Notes under the pieces: model-generated | The model's input: the letters and a program-made list of their open reading frames with translations, nothing else | Databases searched by the model: none | What the model was told of the DNA's origin: nothing | Translations under genes and position numbers: made by a program | Shown here: positions 1-5,522 of the stretch, piece by piece | Layout: each line of letters starts with the position of its first letter | Numbering within the stretch: position 1 is the stretch's first letter | Source: Gammaproteobacteria bacterium | GTDB taxonomy: Bacteria > Pseudomonadota > Gammaproteobacteria > Eutrophobiales > Eutrophobiaceae | Direction of reading: 5' to 3' | NCBI GenBank assembly: GCA_018676275.1 | Contig: JABHFC010000193.1 | Location: 1-5,581, forward strand | Length of the DNA: 5,581 nucleotides

Positions 1-589
1 GAGAAAAAATATTTTCACCATTAATTTCAGCAATACACGCCTCTGCGTCGAAAGTAGTAATTATCGAAATATTTTTGAGTTCATCATCATGTAAAAGCCA
101 CACTGCCGAATAACCGGCATTCTTTGCCTTATCAAGTAAACTCTCCCACTCTGCTGCCAGCCTCTCAGACGTACAGGCAGTTGGTGCCGTCCAATCTTCT
201 ACGCGCATAATAGTTTGCTGTGTATACAGATCTTTCAGGTTATGGGCACCAACGACATGCCACGCTTTACTGGTCATCTCCAGTAATACATCACGCTGGG
301 TATAAGCTACGCCATCTACTACCAGGTCATTCATTAACCATCTATCAAAAGATACTGCATTTTCGTAGCTGTCAAACAAGTAAGCACCACCAGTCTTAAC
401 CGGGGATGTTTCTGAATCCATGTATAAAGGCAGAAGTTTGAGATATAGACCGGGATGTTGCGCCATTATCTTTCGGTCAATTTCAATTAGACCGATTACC
501 TGTTCGGGAGGGGCTGACTTTAAAAGCATGACTGATGTTCTGCAGGCTGCTACATCAATGGGTCCGATACCATAATTGCTTTTACTCAT
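1..589 (-). CDS. Hypothetical protein, possible dimeric alpha/beta-barrel (ABM-like) protein, 3' end outside window
   Basis: An open frame of 196 codons without a stop runs off the left edge, so the C-terminus is missing. It starts at an ATG 2 nt after the rhodanese stop codon, which suggests translational coupling; a GGAG sits 11 nt upstream, inside the rhodanese end. I cannot name the family with certainty. What is visible is a strand-rich, soluble-looking protein without signal peptide or membrane segment. Residues 48-90 (LYLKLLPLY, then GGAYLFDSYENA) and residues 160-190 (SAVWLLHDD, then ISIITTFDAEA) look like two copies of the strand-strand-helix unit of ferredoxin-like dimeric alpha/beta-barrel proteins (antibiotic biosynthesis monooxygenase or YdhR type). 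Between them lies a WHVVGAHNL ... MRVEDW stretch near residues 110-133. The gene reality is well supported; the fold is inferred from pattern only and no catalytic residue can be identified. Confidence 0.7.
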   Translation of the reverse strand, partial: MSKSNYGIGPIDVAACRTSVMLLKSAPPEQVIGLIEIDRKIMAQHPGLYLKLLPLYMDSETSPVKTGGAYLFDSYENAVSFDRWLMNDLVVDGVAYTQRDVLLEMTSKAWHVVGAHNLKDLYTQQTIMRVEDWTAPTACTSERLAAEWESLLDKAKNAGYSAVWLLHDDELKNISIITTFDAEACIAEINGENIFS

Positions 590-591
590 AC

Positions 592-1104
592 TCAGCGTTT
601 CTCCAGCTGGTATTGATGCATGGAATCGTCCAGTAATTTTCCCCAGGCCCTGTTAAAGGGATGTACTTTGTCAGTGTCTCCGTAAGCATTGCTTATCGGG
701 TATTCCTTATTCGCCCACTCAAAAATGGAATGCTGAAGATTCCTGACATTAGTGTAAGACATGTTTGTCAGTTCCTCAGCAACACCGGCTGAGCGATAGC
801 CTACTGAGCAGTAAACAACTATGTCAGCGTCCTTGTCAGAAATCAGCTCTGATATTTCTTTTGCCGTTTCAAGATTAAGTGCATCTTGCAAATGTCCTAC
901 TTTGAACTCACTCTCTGTTCGAACATCTACTATAAATGGCAATTCTGCACCTGACTTTTTATACAGACTGTAAAGCTCGTCTGTTGAGATATATTCAATA
1001 TCTGGATAATCGCTGGCAATTTTTTCATCAACTGTCTCCCAGTCAATGCCAAATAGACCGAATAATAAAAAGGATAAAGATGTGCTTATAACAAAGTTAG
1101 ACAA
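592..1104 (-). CDS. Membrane-anchored or exported single-domain rhodanese-like protein
   Basis: This is a 170-residue protein. A hydrophobic stretch at residues 4-20 (no lipobox cysteine, no basic residues before it) suggests a membrane anchor or weak signal peptide. A rhodanese domain follows at about 36-137. It shows the DVR motif at 60-62, then VVYCSVGYRS with the persulfide-forming Cys99 and the six-residue active loop C99-S-V-G-Y-R104, and a closing segment ending FEWANKEYPI. Rhodanese domains transfer sulfane sulfur to thiols or cyanide via a cysteine persulfide; the real acceptor here is unknown. The C-terminal tail contains KVHPFNRAWGKLLD (146-159), a tail I recall from other membrane rhodaneses. 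The start is TTG: a TGA lies five codons upstream in frame, GGAG sits 7 nt before the TTG, and no in-frame ATG precedes Met114. It follows the transporter by 34 nt and abuts the next gene, so it is probably in an operon. Confidence 0.9.
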   Translation of the reverse strand: MSNFVISTSLSFLLFGLFGIDWETVDEKIASDYPDIEYISTDELYSLYKKSGAELPFIVDVRTESEFKVGHLQDALNLETAKEISELISDKDADIVVYCSVGYRSAGVAEELTNMSYTNVRNLQHSIFEWANKEYPISNAYGDTDKVHPFNRAWGKLLDDSMHQYQLEKR

Positions 1105-1111
1105 ATACGCT

Positions 1112-1115
1112 CTCC
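1112..1115 (-). promoter_or_regulatory. Shine-Dalgarno site selecting a TTG start for the rhodanese gene
   Basis: GGAG lies 7 nt upstream of the TTG at 1104-1102. The ATGs at 1123 and 1117 are in another frame and reach TAA within a few codons, and the rhodanese frame itself has a TGA at 1119-1117. TTG is therefore the only well-placed initiation codon. Confidence 0.65.
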
Positions 1116-1138
1116 ATCAACATTATCTTCTAGTTAGT

Positions 1139-2506
1139 TCACCAGGTTAGAAATGAAGATGCGATTACAGCTATCGGTACGACATAGCGAATCAAAAAGT
1201 GCCAGGTTTTAAACAATAAACGATCCTGTAAGCCAAGTGTTTCCATTTTCATTTCTTTAGTCAGCCACCAACCAACGAATACTGCATAAGTCAAACCACC
1301 GAGTGGCATTATTATATTCAAGGCCAGAAAATCCAGAAGATCGAATGCAGTTTTATTCTCAAACATCTTGATAAAACCAAGTGGATGTACATCTTCCAGG
1401 TAGTTGAAAGAAAACACTGTAATCAAGCCAAACAAAAATATTGCTGAGCCAAGTGCCATCGCCATTTTTGGTCTGCTGCTACCCTTTATTTCTTCCAGTC
1501 GACTCACTGATGTTTCTAACATCGATATTGAAGATGTTAATGCGGCCAGAAAAATAAGGGTAAAGAACACCGCTCCAACAAAAGACCCTCCGGGCATATT
1601 CGCAAAAGCAGTTGATAAGGTAACAAATATCAATCCGGGCCCCTGTGCAGGATCAAGATTATAGGCAAATACAATGGGAAAAATCATCAGGCCGGCAAGT
1701 AATGCGACAAGGGTATCACCAAGAACCACAATAAAAGATGAACTAACCAGGTCAACATCATCGGGCAAATATGCGGCATAAGTTAAGACACCACCGATAC
1801 CGACGTTAACAGAGAAAAAAGCCTGACCGACTGCGGCTAATGTCACCTGCGGTGTTAATTTTGAGAAGTCCGGTGTGAAAAGATAATCTACTGCTTGTAA
1901 AAATTCGCCCGCAAACATGCCGTAGATGACAAGACCTATAAGCATGACAAACAAAGCCGGCATCATTATGGTCACAGCACGCTCTATGCCGCCTTTAATA
2001 CCTCGCGCAACAATAAAAACAGTACATATCATAAACGCCGCGTGCCAGCCGACTAAGGTACCGGGACTGTGCAAAAACTGTCCAAATGTTGCACCGATTT
2101 CATCTGGAGACATGCCGGTGAATGTGCCGCTTAGTGTCTTGAATATATAAGCCAGTGCCCAGCCGGCGATAACACTAAAAAAGCTTAGTATCATGCATAG
2201 GGCAACCATTCCAAGCCAGCCAAGCCAGGCCCATTTCGGAGTTGAGCCAATCTCAACAGCTATATTGCGCAGGCTATTAACTGCACTCATTCGACCACGA
2301 CGACCGAGTAACATCTCCGCCAACATAATTGGCGTTGCAATAAGGAGAATTGCTACCAGGTAAACCAGCACAAACGCAGCGCCACCATTGACGCCAAGCA
2401 TATATGGGAATTTCCAGATGTTACCGAGCCCAACCGCCGCTCCTATTGCAGCAAAGATGAATCCTATCCTGCTGGAAAACATTTCATGTGCATGTGTTAC
2501 GGCCAT
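1139..2506 (-). CDS. Sodium-dependent amino-acid transporter, NSS/SNF (LeuT) family, 11 transmembrane helices
   Basis: This 455-residue polytopic inner-membrane protein is expected to couple amino-acid (or related amine) uptake to sodium entry. TM1 has the family signature AAVGLGNIWKFPY (23-35), followed by NGGAAFVLVYL. TM3 carries SFFSVIAGWALAY (108-120), including the substrate-site tyrosine. Unwound TM6 is GQAFFSVNVGIGG (227-239), and TM8 is LAALTSSISMLE (320-331). By eye against LeuT, Na2 ligands Gly22, Val25, Ala321, Thr324 and Ser325 and Na1 ligands Ala24, Asn29 and Ser232 are kept, while LeuT Asn286 is replaced by Asp264. About 11 helices are visible, with the last at about 434-453. 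LeuT has 12, but many bacterial members of about 450 residues (MhsT, Tyt1) have 11, so this is not a truncation. The ATG has AAGGA 6 nt upstream. Substrate cannot be told from the sequence. It lies 50 nt after the CnrX-like gene and 34 nt before the rhodanese. Confidence 0.96.
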   Translation of the reverse strand: MAVTHAHEMFSSRIGFIFAAIGAAVGLGNIWKFPYMLGVNGGAAFVLVYLVAILLIATPIMLAEMLLGRRGRMSAVNSLRNIAVEIGSTPKWAWLGWLGMVALCMILSFFSVIAGWALAYIFKTLSGTFTGMSPDEIGATFGQFLHSPGTLVGWHAAFMICTVFIVARGIKGGIERAVTIMMPALFVMLIGLVIYGMFAGEFLQAVDYLFTPDFSKLTPQVTLAAVGQAFFSVNVGIGGVLTYAAYLPDDVDLVSSSFIVVLGDTLVALLAGLMIFPIVFAYNLDPAQGPGLIFVTLSTAFANMPGGSFVGAVFFTLIFLAALTSSISMLETSVSRLEEIKGSSRPKMAMALGSAIFLFGLITVFSFNYLEDVHPLGFIKMFENKTAFDLLDFLALNIIMPLGGLTYAVFVGWWLTKEMKMETLGLQDRLLFKTWHFLIRYVVPIAVIASSFLTW

Positions 2507-2556
2507 TGTGAGTCCTTAATTAATCAAAGCTGAAATACTATTGGTTTTATAAATGA

Positions 2557-2934
2557 TTATTTAACTTTGGAACGAGCTAACACACCCTTGTCGTAACCCA
2601 CTTTTTGCTCATCGGTAAGAATTGCTCTCATCTCAACAAGGTGACCATAACGAAGATACATAATCTGTGTCTTTGCAGCCATCAATTCATCGATTTTGGC
2701 GTTCACGTCTTCCATCTTGACGTCCTCTCGGATAGTCATTTCATTCAGCTCTTTCAATGCCTGTTTTTCTTTTGCTTTAAATGCCGCCTGATCATCGTGC
2801 AGTTTGTGATGCATTTGATCGATTGCTTTCTTCTGCTCAGCGGCCGGGTTGGGTATCTGATCGGCATTGACTGTCGCGCTGCACAGCATGAACAGGGATA
2901 TCAACATTAAGATAGTGTTTTTTAACAGTTTCAT
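2557..2934 (-). CDS. Exported small helical protein of the Spy/CpxP/CnrX type, probable periplasmic metal-binding or metal-sensing protein
   Basis: A 125-residue protein starts at the ATG preceded by GAGG at 8 nt; a longer frame back to a TTG at 3000 would bury the signal peptide and is rejected. Residues 1-24 form a classic signal peptide (KLLKN, hydrophobic core, VNA cut before Asp25); Cys18 is not in a lipobox. The mature part is almost entirely charged helix. An HHKLH cluster (His42, His46) lies near the start. Near the end comes YGHLVEMRAILTDEQ (96-110), with His98-x3-Met102 and a single LTxxQ motif at 106-110. In CnrX of Cupriavidus, as I recall, cobalt/nickel is held by His42, His46, Glu63, His119 and Met123, the last two within a very similar H-x-x-E-M-R-A segment. 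Spy and CpxP are the chaperone relatives of the same fold and carry two LTxxQ motifs. Family membership is fairly secure; metal sensing rather than chaperone activity is inferred. No cnrY/cnrH-type anti-sigma or sigma gene adjoins it. Confidence 0.85.
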   Translation of the reverse strand: MKLLKNTILMLISLFMLCSATVNADQIPNPAAEQKKAIDQMHHKLHDDQAAFKAKEKQALKELNEMTIREDVKMEDVNAKIDELMAAKTQIMYLRYGHLVEMRAILTDEQKVGYDKGVLARSKVK

Positions 2935-3005
2935 ATTAGTGTCCTCGTATAGTTCTTCGTATGCTAAACCAATAGATCTCGTAATGTACAGTTCCTGCAA
3001 TTTTA

Positions 3006-3590
3006 TTAGCCCTGAGACTTTTCAGACTTAATCCAGTTCCTTAAATAATTCAAACCTTCTTTTAGATTTTTTTCACCACATTTATCTGTCGCCATTAGTT
3101 CTTTGTTTGGGCCATAGATTTCAATATGAGGCGTACCACAGGTAGCTAATTGCATTTCGGTATCGGTAATAACGACGTGATTAAAATTATATTTTCCCAG
3201 GCGCTCATAATATTTTCTCATTTTCCTGTTTACTTCTTCCTGGGAATTCCCATTAAACCCCACACTCACGCCACCTTCCGGAAAATGTACTTTGCGTATC
3301 AGTACATCTTTACGCTGTTTCAGAAAGGATGGGAAGTCTGCTTCCAGTCTTTTACATATTGAACAGGTATCAATATAACCTTCAATGACTGTGTAGTATT
3401 TCGCCTTGGCTAATTTTGAGAGAGGCCTGTTTTGCTCGAATAATTCGGTGAATTCATACTTTTTTATGCCACTGCTACTACGACTACCTGCAGCAGCTTC
3501 GGGAATTAGAAAGGCCGGTCCCTGCTTAATAAAAAAGTATGACGCTACCAGGGCCGCAACAGCAAGAAGAAGAATTGTAGAGATTTTCAT
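3006..3590 (-). CDS. Membrane-anchored periplasmic thioredoxin-fold protein with CSIC active site
   Basis: This 194-residue protein has an N-terminal hydrophobic helix at about 5-21 after MKIS, likely an inner-membrane anchor since no good cleavage site follows closely; a linker (22-45) leads to a thioredoxin-like domain. The strand YYTVIEGYIDT is followed by C76-S-I-C79 at the head of a helix (KRLEADF), the normal CxxC position. CGTPHIEIYG (151-160) supplies the Thr-Pro before a strand, matching the conserved cis-proline (Pro154). Beyond the CxxC pair there are two more cysteines, Cys151 next to the cis-proline loop and Cys171 in DKCGEK. The expected role is thiol-disulfide exchange outside the cytoplasm, but the partner and direction (oxidase, reductase, isomerase) are unknown. 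The ATG is preceded by a G-rich GGGGGCGGA. It lies 74 nt after gshA and 71 nt before the CnrX-like gene, in the same direction. Confidence 0.88.
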   Translation of the reverse strand: MKISTILLLAVAALVASYFFIKQGPAFLIPEAAAGSRSSSGIKKYEFTELFEQNRPLSKLAKAKYYTVIEGYIDTCSICKRLEADFPSFLKQRKDVLIRKVHFPEGGVSVGFNGNSQEEVNRKMRKYYERLGKYNFNHVVITDTEMQLATCGTPHIEIYGPNKELMATDKCGEKNLKEGLNYLRNWIKSEKSQG

Positions 3591-3664
3591 AGTCCGCCCC
3601 CAGACAACTATAGATTGATATTACTCTCAAAGAAGCATAATTGGTACGTCAGTCTGAACCCGTA

Positions 3665-5230
3665 TCAGCTTGCATTCCAGTTTTGCAAAAACTCATCAAA
3701 ACTTATGTCCTCATTTGCCTCAATTTCCTTTTGCTTGCTGATAGATTGAACAGCTGTTTCCTGCATAAGGTTTTGTGTTTCATCATCCAGCGACTTCTCC
3801 AGAAAGTAATTCTTATGTTTTTCCGATTGTTCCATTGACAGGTGGTAGAACGATAAGTTTTGCTCACGCATGGTCTTAAGTACTTGCCCCGAAGGTGTTA
3901 GATCTGAGTCTTCTATTTTTGCCATTTGAGCTGAAACGCTATCAATGTATTTATTGTTTCCATGTACCTGGTCAAGTAGCACGGCACTGTGATTTATATC
4001 CCTGACTAATTCATCGGCCCATTCCCGAAGTTTAACTTGCTTACCTTCCATTGACAGGCTCAGATCAGGATCCCGACCATACTCAATAACAGAGGCAATA
4101 TTCCCTTTTACTTCGAAATATTCCTGCTCGTTACATTCCGGACTGTCGCTTAACAGGCAATAAAGTAAAAATGAATCCAGGAAACAAATTTGTTGCTCAT
4201 CAATCCCCAGGGGAAGAAATGGGTTCAAATCTAGCGCCCTGACTTCGACATATTCGATGCCGTCACTGGTAAGCGCATCCAATGGTCGCTGACCTGGTTT
4301 GGCTACGCGCTTTGGCCTGATAGTGCTATAAAATTCGTTTTCAAGCTGCAATAAACTGGTGTTTATTTGCAAATGCTCGCCGTCCTTCTTCTGACCGATT
4401 TCTTCATAGTCCGGATAAGGCGTATGTATTGCACGATGCAAACATTCTGCGTAGGTTTCGAGTTCGTTGTAACAAACGAACAGGGATTGTTGTGCATTAC
4501 TGCTGTAACCAAGATCCCCCATTCGCAGGCAGGTTGCATGTGGCATGTAAAGACTATACTCATCATACTTTTGCAGATGATGTTCTCGCCCCTGAACGAA
4601 ACATTTACAAACAGCCGGAGATGCACCGAACAAATACAATAGTAACCAGGAAAAGCGATGGAAGTTGCGAATTAAATGAAGATACTTTTCTGTTCGGAAA
4701 TCCTGTAAAGAAGCAGAAGAATTACAAATTTCTTTATAGGTCTTCCAGAAACTATCGGGCATGGAAAAATTATAATGAATACCTGCTACCGTCTGCATAA
4801 CACTACCGTAGCGATGGTGTAAGCCCCTGCGATAGAGTGTCTTTAACAGGCCAATATTGGAATTGCCATATTGTGCCAACGGGATTTCATCACTTCCCAT
4901 CGTACAGGGCATGCTTGCCACCCAGAGCAGTTCTTCATTTTCCAGATTTTGATAAGTGAAGCGATGGATATTCTCCAGTATCCCTAAACAGTCGTCTATC
5001 TGCTCATAAGCAGGGGTAATAAACTCGAGTAAAGCTTCAGAAAAATCGGTAGTAATATAAGGGTTAGTTAATGCTGAACCCAGCTCCTGTGGATGACCTG
5101 AAAGTGCAATCCTGCCCTCGGTCGTCACCCGTAAACTTTCCTTTTCTATGCCTCTTTTCATCGCAGCCAAATCCAGGTTGGATTCAGGTAGACCAAATCG
5201 TTCGAGACTGTCTTTATTTTGCCCGGTCAA
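3665..5230 (-). CDS. gshA: Glutamate-cysteine ligase (gamma-glutamylcysteine synthetase), proteobacterial type
   Basis: This cytosolic enzyme performs the ATP-dependent joining of the L-glutamate side-chain carboxyl to L-cysteine, the first and rate-limiting step of glutathione synthesis. The 521 residues compare with 518 in E. coli, and similarity is recognisable end to end. Key stretches are RGIEKESLRV (26-35; Glu29 and Glu31 match the metal-binding Glu27/Glu29 region of E. coli), ITTDFSEALLEFITP (59-73), MPCTMG (107-112), QYGNSN (120-125), GIHYNFSMPDSFW (150-162), YLFGASPAVC (199-208), RMGDLGYSSNAQ (236-247), LQINTSLLQLENEFY (287-301), IRPKRV (304-309), and YVEVRALDLNPF (327-338). No truncation or frameshift is seen. 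The start is TTG with AGGAGGAG just upstream. The first ATG (Met24) would remove a segment present in E. coli. gshB is not in the window. The gene reads away from a 292-nt divergent intergenic region and is the first of a same-direction series. Confidence 0.98.
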   Translation of the reverse strand: MTGQNKDSLERFGLPESNLDLAAMKRGIEKESLRVTTEGRIALSGHPQELGSALTNPYITTDFSEALLEFITPAYEQIDDCLGILENIHRFTYQNLENEELLWVASMPCTMGSDEIPLAQYGNSNIGLLKTLYRRGLHHRYGSVMQTVAGIHYNFSMPDSFWKTYKEICNSSASLQDFRTEKYLHLIRNFHRFSWLLLYLFGASPAVCKCFVQGREHHLQKYDEYSLYMPHATCLRMGDLGYSSNAQQSLFVCYNELETYAECLHRAIHTPYPDYEEIGQKKDGEHLQINTSLLQLENEFYSTIRPKRVAKPGQRPLDALTSDGIEYVEVRALDLNPFLPLGIDEQQICFLDSFLLYCLLSDSPECNEQEYFEVKGNIASVIEYGRDPDLSLSMEGKQVKLREWADELVRDINHSAVLLDQVHGNNKYIDSVSAQMAKIEDSDLTPSGQVLKTMREQNLSFYHLSMEQSEKHKNYFLEKSLDDETQNLMQETAVQSISKQKEIEANEDISFDEFLQNWNAS

Positions 5231-5235
5231 GGTAA

Positions 5236-5243
5236 CTCCTCCT
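5236..5243 (-). promoter_or_regulatory. gshA: Strong Shine-Dalgarno (AGGAGGAG) selecting the TTG start of gshA
   Basis: AGGAGGAG ends 5 nt before the TTG at 5230-5228, a near-perfect anti-16S match at ideal distance. It settles TTG as the start over the downstream ATG at codon 24. E. coli gshA is also known to start with TTG, which supports the choice. Confidence 0.85.
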
Positions 5244-5285
5244 AATAACGACTCCAGTGCTAATCATTTGTCAGCGCATCCAGCC

Positions 5286-5313
5286 TGTATAGGGCGTCCA
5301 CACGCAAATTCAA
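5286..5313 (-). promoter_or_regulatory. gshA: Candidate sigma70-type promoter for gshA
   Basis: On the minus strand TTGAAT (5313-5308) and TATACA (5291-5286) are separated by 16 nt; each box matches the consensus at four of six positions. Transcription would start near 5279, giving a leader of about 50 nt before the TTG. Position and orientation fit gshA, but the match is moderate and other boxes in this AT-rich stretch are possible. Confidence 0.45.
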
Positions 5314-5395
5314 TGAGAGCATAATTCTAAAATGGGAAAATCAGCTGAATAATCAATACTGTATCATAAGATTCGCTGTATAAGCTCGTTCTGAA

Positions 5396-5439
5396 TAGGC
5401 TGAGCCAGTCAGGCAGGAAAACGAGGTCGTTTAGGCTGA
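5396..5439 (+). repeat. Pair of 8-bp direct repeats TAGGCTGA
   Basis: TAGGCTGA occurs at 5396-5403 and again at 5432-5439. Each is followed within one or two bases by GCC, so both copies form a small GGC...GCC dyad. The copies start 36 bp apart and flank the inverted repeat at 5419-5432. They may be paired regulator half-sites between two divergent promoters, but 8 bp is short and chance is not excluded. Confidence 0.4.
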
Positions 5440-5448
5440 TGCCCTGCC
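5412..5448. repeat. Nested inverted repeat (AAACGA-GG-TCGTTT inside GGCAGG...CCTGCC)
   Basis: The inner dyad at 5419-5432 has two perfect 6-bp arms, AAACGA and TCGTTT, around a GG centre. Outer arms GGCAGG (5412-5417) and CCTGCC (5443-5448) can also pair, with 1 nt on the left and 10 nt on the right between inner and outer stems. No T-run follows on either strand, so this does not look like an intrinsic terminator. Its place between the divergent gshA and cyclase-like promoters suggests an operator or a structured DNA element; the binding protein is unknown. Confidence 0.5.
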
Positions 5449-5460
5449 CTGTCATTTCAA

Positions 5461-5488
5461 TTAGCTATGTGTTTTCATTACGTATAAT
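5461..5488 (+). promoter_or_regulatory. Candidate promoter for the rightward cyclase-like gene
   Basis: A perfect TATAAT -10 box lies at 5483-5488. The best -35 is poor (TTAGCT at 5461-5466, 16-nt spacing, three of six matches), so an activator may be needed. Transcription would begin near 5495, leaving a leader of roughly 28 nt before the ATG at 5523. Confidence 0.45.
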
Positions 5489-5522
5489 CCGGAATAAATT
5501 AAGTTTACCTGAGCGTAGTTAA

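Larger units (their letters stand above)
5231..5522. other. Divergent intergenic region between gshA and the cyclase-like gene
   Basis: These 292 nt carry the gshA leader and Shine-Dalgarno, a moderate leftward promoter, the direct and inverted repeats and a rightward TATAAT box. The hexamer CTGTAT appears three times (5285, 5359, 5376), once overlapping the leftward -10 box; this may be chance in AT-rich DNA. No RNA gene or clear terminator is seen. The spacing leaves room for a shared regulator acting on both genes. Confidence 0.6.

Noticed and set aside
1404..2150. Plus-strand open frames opposite the NSS transporter
   Set aside because: They are antisense to a strongly conserved membrane protein gene and show no recognisable motif or ribosome binding site.
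2549..2564. AT-only hairpin TAAAT-GATT-ATTTA at the end of the CnrX-like gene as a terminator
   Set aside because: A 5-bp A/T stem without G/C pairs or a following T-run is too weak for intrinsic termination.
2935..3000. N-terminal extension of the CnrX-like gene to a TTG at 3000
   Set aside because: The extension places 22 residues, including acidic ones, ahead of a textbook signal peptide. The internal ATG at 2934 has its own GAGG Shine-Dalgarno 8 nt upstream.
3601..3635. Possible separate promoter for the thioredoxin-like gene (TATAGT at 3612-3607 on the minus strand)
   Set aside because: The -10 is decent but no acceptable -35 lies at 16-18 nt, and the implied leader is only about 10 nt. 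Not strong enough to list as a feature.
3643..3664. Terminator after gshA
   Set aside because: The GGTTCAGACTGACGTACC stretch gives only a short, imperfect pairing with no T-run on the minus strand.
4363..4800. Open frames on both strands within gshA
   Set aside because: They overlap the conserved gshA frame, resemble no known protein, have poor initiation contexts and are shadows of the real gene.
5359..5381. LexA-like site suggested by repeated CTGTAT
   Set aside because: No CTG-N10-CAG dyad is present; the hexamers are in direct, not inverted, orientation.
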